A stretch of DNA of 27,662 nucleotides from CAG-1138 sp964495385 (GTDB taxonomy: Bacteria > Bacillota > Clostridia > Christensenellales > CAG-917), in assembly GCA_964495385.1 (NCBI GenBank), contig CAZBVO010000020.1, positions 1 to 27,662 on the forward strand, read 5' to 3'. Positions 22,507-27,662 of the stretch are shown here, one piece after another; the stretch's first letter is position 1, and each line of letters begins with the position of its first letter. A model generated the notes under the pieces. The model was not told the DNA's origin. It made no database searches and saw only the letters and a list, made by a program, of their open reading frames with translations. A program made the translations under genes and the position numbers.

Positions 22507-23616
22507 ATGTCAAAAACAAAAAAAACGTACGTCGGCTGGCGTGAATCCGACCTTTCGTACAATCAAAACGAAATAACCGAGCAAACCGACCTTCTTGCCG
22601 AAGACGGAACTTTGCTTGTCAAGGGCGGATGGGCAAAGCACAACCTGTTCAATTACGACCGAACCCGTTCGGTCCCGGTCATTCATCGCAAGGAATGGGA
22701 TTTTTATCAACTTTCCGACGGCAACTACATCGTTCAGATTTCCATTGCGAACGTAACCTTCGGCGGATACGCCTCCGCAACGATAATCGACCTTCACGCC
22801 CCTAACCAAAAAGGCCTGATTGCAACCAGCATGGCTCTTTGGGCGGGAGGAAAAGACAAAGTCATTTTGCCTCCGTGCGGCGACGTGCCTAACGTAACCG
22901 CCTACAAAAAAGGCAAGTTCGAGCTTTTGTTCGATACTCACGAAACCTATCGAACGCTTTATTTCAAGGGGCCGTATAAGGGCAAAACCGTCGAGTGCAA
23001 ATTCCGCATGGACATTCCAAACGGTTTGGAAAACATAACCACGGTGCTTCCGTTTGACGGCCATCCGACGCAATACTTCATGACGACAAAACAAAACTCT
23101 ATGCCGTGCGAAGGTACGTTTGCCGTCGGCGACAAAGTCTATTCGTTCGACAAGCAAAACACTTTCTGTTGCTTAGACTGGGGACGGGTGAACACGCCTC
23201 ACAAAATGTGCTGGTACTGGGGCAACGGCGCACATCGCGTTACGGATGCAAACGGCACCGATCATATTTTCGGTTTTGAAATCACCTGGGCGATCGGCAA
23301 CGAGCATAACGCCACCGAAACCTGCCTGTTTTGGGACGGCAAAGCGCACAAAATCGGCGCTGTCGACGTTGAGGTTTTCCCTAAACCCGACAAGTTTATG
23401 CAGCCTTGGCACTTCGTTTCGGAAGACGGCCGCTTTGACATGACCATGACTCCGTACTACGACAACCACTCCGACACCAACCTTTTAAACATAATGCGCA
23501 TGCACACGCATCAGGTTTACGGAAAATGGAACGGCACCGCAGTTTTGGACGACGGCACCGTTGTCGAAATTCACGATATGGTTGCTTTTTGCGAATATGT
23601 TGAAAACAAATGGTAA
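22507..23616 (+). CDS. DUF2804 family protein
   Basis: 369 residues from ATG at 22507; GGAGG at 22494-22498 lies 8 nt before it and overlaps the only nearby upstream alternative start. The opening NEITEQTDLLAEDGTLLVKGGWA, the RKEWDFYQL segment and the central FCCLDWGRVNTPHKMCWYWGNG are typical of DUF2804. No signal peptide, so cytoplasmic. The family is uncharacterised. The protein is rich in beta strands and aromatic residues, and a lipid- or hydrophobic-ligand-binding barrel has been a reasonable guess for such proteins. It is transcribed alone. Confidence 0.85.
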   Translation: MSKTKKTYVGWRESDLSYNQNEITEQTDLLAEDGTLLVKGGWAKHNLFNYDRTRSVPVIHRKEWDFYQLSDGNYIVQISIANVTFGGYASATIIDLHAPNQKGLIATSMALWAGGKDKVILPPCGDVPNVTAYKKGKFELLFDTHETYRTLYFKGPYKGKTVECKFRMDIPNGLENITTVLPFDGHPTQYFMTTKQNSMPCEGTFAVGDKVYSFDKQNTFCCLDWGRVNTPHKMCWYWGNGAHRVTDANGTDHIFGFEITWAIGNEHNATETCLFWDGKAHKIGAVDVEVFPKPDKFMQPWHFVSEDGRFDMTMTPYYDNHSDTNLLNIMRMHTHQVYGKWNGTAVLDDGTVVEIHDMVAFCEYVENKW

Positions 23617-23645
23617 AAAAAATCCGCCTTGTGGCGGATTTTTTA
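23615..23645. terminator. Bidirectional terminator
   Basis: Stem AATCCGCC/GGCGGATT (23621-23628, 23633-23640) with loop TTGT and A/T runs on both sides. The exonuclease stop codon lies within its T-run. Confidence 0.9.
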
Positions 23646-24482
23646 AAGTCCGATTGCTCTGACAATATCCATTGTTTTTACCCCGTTTGACGAAAACGCC
23701 AGTTCATCGGTCGAAAACGGAACTTTAGCGTGCGCATCGAGTTTGATGAGGCGATAATTCCTTTCTACCGTCTCTAAGTTTTCGGACATCGTGCGATAAA
23801 GTTTTTCGTTTTCGATTTTACCCACAAACGCTTTTGCGTCGGCAACCGAGCCGTATTCCGAAACAAGCTTGGCCGCCGTTTTGGGGCCTATTCCCTTTAC
23901 ACCGCGAAGGTTGTCGGAGTTGTCCCCGAAAAGGCTTTTTGCGTCGGCATAAAATTTGGGCAAAACGCCGAATTTGGCCGTTATGTCCTCCTCTTTCAGC
24001 ACAACGCTTGCCTTGCCGCGATATCTAAGTACGCTGACGTTTTTTTTGACGAGCTGAAAATAGTCGCTGTCAAAAGACGCAATCACCGCTTCGTCCGAAC
24101 CGTCAAGGTTCAAAACGTACGATGCAATGACGTCATCGGTCTCCTCGCCGACCGCTTCGGCATATTTTACGCCCATAAAATCCAACGCCGCATAAATATA
24201 ACCGAGTTGCGAAAACGGGTTTTCGGAGTCGGCAACCTCGGAGTAGTCCGGGCGATTTGCTTTGTAGCATTCGTCTATTTCGCGCCTGTCGGAAGTTTGT
24301 TCGCTGTCAAATATAACCGCAACGTGTGTCGGGCGGACAAGGTCAATCATTTTGTTTAGTGCGCCGACAAATCCGACGACGCCCTGAATGGCAACGCCGT
24401 CCGAATTTACTATTCTCGACGGCATCCCGAAAAACATCTGAAACAACAGATTGTGCCCGTCAACAAACAAAAAACGGCTCAT
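23643..24482 (-). CDS. Stand-alone 5'-3' exonuclease (PolA N-terminal type)
   Basis: 279 residues, the size of the 5'-nuclease domain of DNA polymerase I without the polymerase (YpcP/ExoIX-like). Metal-binding acidic residues are in place: D8, D59, E114, D116, D117, D138, D140, D187 and D190. The helix-hairpin-helix region GVKGIGPKTAAKL (about 194-206) is intact. It cuts 5' flaps and RNA primers during lagging-strand maturation or repair. AAGGAG lies 6 nt before ATG. It is divergent from the nrnA-surE operon, with back-to-back promoters. Confidence 0.93.
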   Translation of the reverse strand: MSRFLFVDGHNLLFQMFFGMPSRIVNSDGVAIQGVVGFVGALNKMIDLVRPTHVAVIFDSEQTSDRREIDECYKANRPDYSEVADSENPFSQLGYIYAALDFMGVKYAEAVGEETDDVIASYVLNLDGSDEAVIASFDSDYFQLVKKNVSVLRYRGKASVVLKEEDITAKFGVLPKFYADAKSLFGDNSDNLRGVKGIGPKTAAKLVSEYGSVADAKAFVGKIENEKLYRTMSENLETVERNYRLIKLDAHAKVPFSTDELAFSSNGVKTMDIVRAIGL

Positions 24483-24510
24483 CGGTTTCTCCTTTTAAAG
24501 TACTTAATAT

Positions 24511-24539
24511 ATTTTATCACATAGTTTATTGTCTTGCAA
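24511..24539 (-). promoter_or_regulatory. Sigma-A promoter of the exonuclease gene
   Basis: TTGCAA (24534-24539), 17 bp, TAAAAT (24511-24516) with an extended TG, on the minus strand. Confidence 0.75.
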
Positions 24540-24547
24540 GGCTTTGC

Positions 24548-24576
24548 TTGACTTCGGAAGCGAATTATGTTATCCT
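24548..24576 (+). promoter_or_regulatory. Promoter of the nrnA-nrnA-surE operon
   Basis: TTGACT (24548-24553), 17 bp, TATCCT (24571-24576) with an extended TG. Its -35 lies only 8 bp from the divergent exonuclease -35. Confidence 0.7.
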
Positions 24577-24606
24577 AAATTACTAAAAACAAACCCGGAG
24601 GCAAAT

Positions 24607-25548
24607 ATGCACAAGGAAGTTTTGGAACTTATTAAAAAATACGACACCATAATCATTCACCGCCACAAAAATCCGGACGGCGACGCACTTGGCAGTCAAA
24701 TCGGTTTAAAAAAGATAATCGAGGGCAACTTCCCTTCCAAAACCGTTTACGCCGTTGGTGACGAAGCGGGACGCTTTGCGTTTATGGAAGATTCGGTTAT
24801 GGACGAAATTCCGGACAGCGTCTACAGCGGTGCCCTTGCGATAGTTTTGGACACTTCGGCAAAATCGCTGATAAGCGACGACAGATATCTGCTTGCCGAC
24901 AAAACCGTTCGCATCGACCATCACCTGTTTGTCGAAAATATCGCCGACGTTGACGTTGACGAAACCGATTTCGAAAGCTGTGCAGGCCTCGTTACGCATC
25001 TTGCCGTCTGCTGGAACTTGTCGATAAACAAGGCGGCGGCAAAAGCGCTTTTCACGGGAATGGTTACCGATTCGGGACGTTTCCGTTACGATTCCACTTC
25101 GCCGAGAACGTTGCGAGAAGCTGCGTTTTTGCTCGAAAAGGGGTTTCAACCGACGGAAATTTACGATAAACTGTATGTTGACGATTTTTCAATGATAAAG
25201 ATGCGCGCTTCGTTTGTTATGGACGTGCGCTTCACCGACAACAACGTGGCCTACATTTATTCGGACAGACAGCGCGTTTTGTCGCTGGGCGTAAGCGACT
25301 TCACCGTCTCGAGAGGTATGGTAAACGTGATGGCCGAAATACGGGGCGTCGACATCTGGGTAAATTTCACCGAAGCCGAAAACGGCGTGCTGGCGGAAAT
25401 TCGCTCGAAAACGTCGGACATAAACAAAATAGCGGTAAAATACGGCGGTGGCGGACATCTTAAAGCAAGCGGCGCAACGCTTGCAAACCGCGAACAGGCA
25501 ATGCAAATGCTGGCCGACCTTGACAAACTTGCAGGAGAAAACAAATGA
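24607..25548 (+). CDS. nrnA: DHH phosphoesterase, NrnA-like (nanoRNase / pAp phosphatase), copy 1
   Basis: 313 residues, normal for NrnA; ATG at 24607 follows GGAGG by 5 nt. NrnA removes 2-5 nt RNAs from the 3' end and dephosphorylates pAp. Motif I is H20-x3-D24-x-D26 (HKNPDGDALGS), motif II D82 (LDTS), motif III D104-H-H106, motif IV D155 (TGMVTDSGRFRY). The C-terminal DHHA1 domain has GGGGH (280-284) for substrate. All catalytic residues are present. It is the first gene of the operon, and its TGA overlaps the next ATG. Confidence 0.93.
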   Translation: MHKEVLELIKKYDTIIIHRHKNPDGDALGSQIGLKKIIEGNFPSKTVYAVGDEAGRFAFMEDSVMDEIPDSVYSGALAIVLDTSAKSLISDDRYLLADKTVRIDHHLFVENIADVDVDETDFESCAGLVTHLAVCWNLSINKAAAKALFTGMVTDSGRFRYDSTSPRTLREAAFLLEKGFQPTEIYDKLYVDDFSMIKMRASFVMDVRFTDNNVAYIYSDRQRVLSLGVSDFTVSRGMVNVMAEIRGVDIWVNFTEAENGVLAEIRSKTSDINKIAVKYGGGGHLKASGATLANREQAMQMLADLDKLAGENK

Positions 25549-26525
25549 ACAACCAAATAAAACAGCTTATTTTCGACAAAATCGAAAGTTACGATCGCAT
25601 AATAATTTCGCGTCACTTTCGCCCCGACGGCGACGCAGTAGGCTCGACCAAGGGGCTTGCCGCAATTTTGAAGGCAAGTTTTCCGAACAAAGAAATTTAC
25701 GTTTCCAACGAAGACTATGCCGACTACCTTGCCTTTTTGGGCGGCGAAGACGGAGTTTTGGGGGACGAAAAGTACGAAGGCGCTTTGCAAATAGTTCTCG
25801 ACACCGCATCGGTTGACAGAATTTCCAACAAAAAGTATGCCCTTGCCGCCGAACTTATTAAAATCGATCACCACATCGACATCAAGCCGTACGGCGACGT
25901 AAGCTGGGTTGAGGATTGGCGTTCGTCGCTTTGCGAACAAATCGTCGATTTTTACCTGACCTTCGCCGATCGCCTTACCCTGACCTCGGAGGCGGCAACC
26001 TATCTTTACACCGGCATGGTGACCGACTCGGGGCGCTTCAAATTCAGCTCGGTAAACGGGGACACTATGCGCTGTGCCGCCGCACTTCTCGACAAAGGCA
26101 TCAACACCGATTGGCTGTTTGCAAACCTCAATTTGGACGATTTCGACTATTTGAAATATCAAGCATACGCATTCAAAAAAATGCGCATAACCGAAAACGG
26201 AGTCGCTTATCTTGTGGTTGACAAAAAAATGCAAGAAAAGTTTGGGCTGACACTCGAACAAGCCTCGTCGTCTGTGTCGCTTTTGGATTCGATAAAAGGA
26301 AGCATCGTTTGGGCGGCATTCATCGAGAACCCGGACAAGAGCTTTAGAGTGCGCTTGCGCTCGAGGTTCGTACACGTCAACACCCTCGCCGAAAAATACG
26401 GCGGTGGCGGCCACGATTGCGCTTGCGGAGCCACTCTGTCAAGCAAAAAACAAATCGAAGCGTTTTTGGCCGATGCGGACGAATTGATAAAAAACTACAA
26501 ACAAAACAACGAGGGTTGGCTATGA
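25545..26525 (+). CDS. DHH phosphoesterase, NrnA-like, copy 2
   Basis: 326 residues. A tandem paralogue of the previous gene, starting in an ATGA overlap with it, so translational coupling is likely. All DHH motifs are intact: H24-x3-D28-x-D30, D86 (LDTA), D108-H-H110, D161 (TGMVTDSGRFKF) and GGGGH (286-290). The residues after GGGGH read DCACGA instead of the LKASGA of copy 1, a change in the substrate-binding loop that could alter substrate choice. The sequences are otherwise clearly diverged, so the duplication is old. It ends in an ATGA overlap with surE. Confidence 0.92.
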   Translation: MNNQIKQLIFDKIESYDRIIISRHFRPDGDAVGSTKGLAAILKASFPNKEIYVSNEDYADYLAFLGGEDGVLGDEKYEGALQIVLDTASVDRISNKKYALAAELIKIDHHIDIKPYGDVSWVEDWRSSLCEQIVDFYLTFADRLTLTSEAATYLYTGMVTDSGRFKFSSVNGDTMRCAAALLDKGINTDWLFANLNLDDFDYLKYQAYAFKKMRITENGVAYLVVDKKMQEKFGLTLEQASSSVSLLDSIKGSIVWAAFIENPDKSFRVRLRSRFVHVNTLAEKYGGGGHDCACGATLSSKKQIEAFLADADELIKNYKQNNEGWL

Positions 26526-27250
26526 AAATTCTTCTCACAAACGACGACGGCATCCAATCGGTTGCTTTAAAACGACTTGCCGAGTGGGCAAAGTGCCTCG
26601 GCGACGTCACCGTAGTTGCTCCGAAACACCAACAAAGCGGCAAAAGCCAAGCAATCAACCTTCACGACCCGATAGAAGCCGCCAAATTCGACTTTTTGGA
26701 CGGCGTCGAGAGTTTCTACGTCGATTCCACTCCTGCCGACTGCGTGCGATTTGCGCTGTTGTCGCTGGGTAAAAAATTCGACCTTGTTATCTCGGGCATA
26801 AACAAAGGCTACAACATGGGAGAGGATATCCTCTATTCGGGCACCGACGGCGCCGTTTTCGAAGCGGCCCTCAGGGGCGTTAAGGCAGTGGCCCTTTCCA
26901 CCGGCATCGAAACCTTTGAACCCGCATTTGCCAATCTCGACACAGTCAGGAACTTTTTTGTTGAAAACAAACTGTTTGAAAAAGGGACGCTTTTCAACGT
27001 AAACTTCCCCGAATCGGCCGTGAACGGCATCAAAATAACGACACAGGGCGGCACCTACTACGCCGACGAGTTTAAAGTGCTTGACGACGGCAGATACGTT
27101 CAGCTGGGCTACAACGCCCACGTCAGCAAGGGCAACCTTTCCGTCGACACCGACGCAACGACCGACGGATATATTTCGATATCCCCTCTCACCGTCGACC
27201 GCACCGACTATGCCGTGTTCGAAGCCCTCAAACACCTCAACGACAACTAA
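26522..27250 (+). CDS. surE: 5'/3'-nucleotidase SurE
   Basis: 242 residues from ATG at 26522, in a 4-bp overlap with the stop of nrnA copy 2. SurE dephosphorylates 5'- and 3'-nucleotides in a divalent-metal-dependent way and can trim short polyphosphate. The metal site is D8/D9 (TNDDG), with S39 in the HQQSGKSQAI segment and N94 in SGINKGYNMGEDILYSGT, the family signature. DSTPADCVRFAL is also typical. It is the last gene of the operon, followed by a strong terminator. Next to two nanoRNases it could finish the breakdown of mononucleotides to nucleosides. Confidence 0.95.
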   Translation: MKILLTNDDGIQSVALKRLAEWAKCLGDVTVVAPKHQQSGKSQAINLHDPIEAAKFDFLDGVESFYVDSTPADCVRFALLSLGKKFDLVISGINKGYNMGEDILYSGTDGAVFEAALRGVKAVALSTGIETFEPAFANLDTVRNFFVENKLFEKGTLFNVNFPESAVNGIKITTQGGTYYADEFKVLDDGRYVQLGYNAHVSKGNLSVDTDATTDGYISISPLTVDRTDYAVFEALKHLNDN

Positions 27251-27254
27251 ATGC

Positions 27255-27282
27255 AAAAAGCCTTCCTGGGGGAAGGCTTTTT
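27255..27282 (+). terminator. Terminator of the nrnA-nrnA-surE operon
   Basis: Perfect 12-bp stem AAAAAGCCTTCC/GGAAGGCTTTTT with loop TGGG, 4 bp after the surE stop. Confidence 0.92.
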
Positions 27283-27350
27283 AAATTGAAATAGTTTCCA
27301 CGGAAAGGCATTTTTAATTGTTTTGTCCGTCGTTGTTTTTAAAATCATAT

Positions 27351-27520
27351 AAAAAGCAATTTGCGTCAATGTTAAAAGCAATTTGCCTCCCAAATTAAGC
27401 AAAAACCAGCCTATTAAAGGCAATTTGCCTCATAAATTCAACAAAAACAAACCCGCAAAAGCATTACGTTTCTGCGCCAAATTTGACACCGGAACAAAAT
27501 TGTTGCACAAACAATTTGCC
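27351..27520. repeat. AT-rich intergenic region with repeated GCAATTTGC motif
   Basis: GCAATTTGC occurs at 27356-27364, 27378-27386 and 27420-27428, with a variant ACAATTTGCC at 27511-27520. AAAATCGGACACA occurs twice further on (about 27560 and 27597). No gene or clear promoter is seen between 27288 and 27615. It may be a degraded spacer or contain protein-binding sites. Confidence 0.5.
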
Positions 27521-27615
27521 TTGCAAGTTCGGCACAAAATCAAACTTATTGCAAAAGCAAAATCGGACACACAAACCAAACTTGCCGAAAACACAAAATC
27601 GGACACAACACAAAA

Positions 27616-27649
27616 TCAAAAGCGAGAGTGTTTCCACTCTCGCTTTTTG
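27616..27649. terminator. Strong terminator, probably bidirectional
   Basis: 12-bp stem AAAGCGAGAGTG/CACTCTCGCTTT (27619-27630, 27635-27646) with loop TTTC and A/T runs on both sides. There is no gene on its left, so it probably ends a minus-strand gene lying beyond the window. Confidence 0.85.
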
Positions 27650-27662
27650 TTGTTTAGGTTTT

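Noticed and set aside
27288..27615. Small RNA gene between the surE terminator and the last terminator.
   Set aside because: No convincing promoter or overall fold; only a few short repeated motifs.

Overview
The window looks like chromosome from an uncultured, spore-forming Firmicute of the Clostridia type, probably from a gut metagenome assembly. The evidence is a clear spo0A with tandem Spo0A boxes upstream, consensus sigma-A promoters (TTGACA/TTGCAA, 17 bp, TATAAT) and GGAGG ribosome binding sites before almost every gene. Families common in gut Clostridia are also present: a BspA-type leucine-rich-repeat lipoprotein, DUF4838, DUF2804, and a long HflX. A run of exactly 100 N at 8807-8906 is a scaffold gap. 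I see no tRNA, rRNA, CRISPR array, prophage or transposase gene.

Layout. 1-4146 (-): a giant BspA-like surface lipoprotein, truncated by the window edge. Its leader (4147-4375) has a consensus promoter, a large folded RNA that starts at the predicted transcription start, and a terminator-like hairpin just before the ribosome binding site. 4644-5435 (-): spo0A. 5687-7066 (-): a lipoprotein predicted to be a beta-propeller. 7290-8345 (-): gap (glycolysis). 8462-9088 (-): a short-chain dehydrogenase broken by the N-gap. 9236-9775 (+): a phosphoribosyltransferase. 9818-11592 (-): an MFS transporter followed by a small MGMT-family protein. 11739-13124 (-): glycyl-tRNA synthetase. 13334-13513 (+): a 59-residue Cys/Gly-rich peptide with a sigma-K-like promoter. 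13545-16705 (-): guaA then hflX, with a structured leader before guaA. 16952-17533 (+): a GtrA-like membrane protein. 17684-19081 (+): an FAD-dependent dehydrogenase of the COG2509 type. 19091-19363: two copies of a palindromic non-coding repeat. 19441-22332 (-): a DUF4838 lipoprotein and a polytopic membrane protein, divergent from a DUF2804 gene (22507-23616 +). 23643-24482 (-): a stand-alone 5'-3' exonuclease, divergent from the nrnA-nrnA-surE operon (24607-27250 +). 27251-27662: non-coding sequence between two strong terminators.

How the genes fit together. The right end is a nucleic-acid turnover cluster: a flap/5'-exonuclease next to two DHH nanoRNases and SurE nucleotidase, joined by ATGA overlaps, which could take short RNA to nucleosides. 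guaA and the phosphoribosyltransferase add purine metabolism. spo0A and the Cys-rich peptide point to sporulation. DUF4838, DUF2804 and the MFS carrier suggest glycan or glycoside handling at the surface, but this is inference.

The strongest candidate for something undescribed is the leader RNA of the BspA-like gene (about 4159-4339). It has several nested helices, a 12-bp long-range pairing and a final attenuator-like hairpin. The wobble positions in these helices are G.U only on the transcribed strand. Second candidates are the guaA leader and the JAMM-like domain at the N-terminus of HflX.
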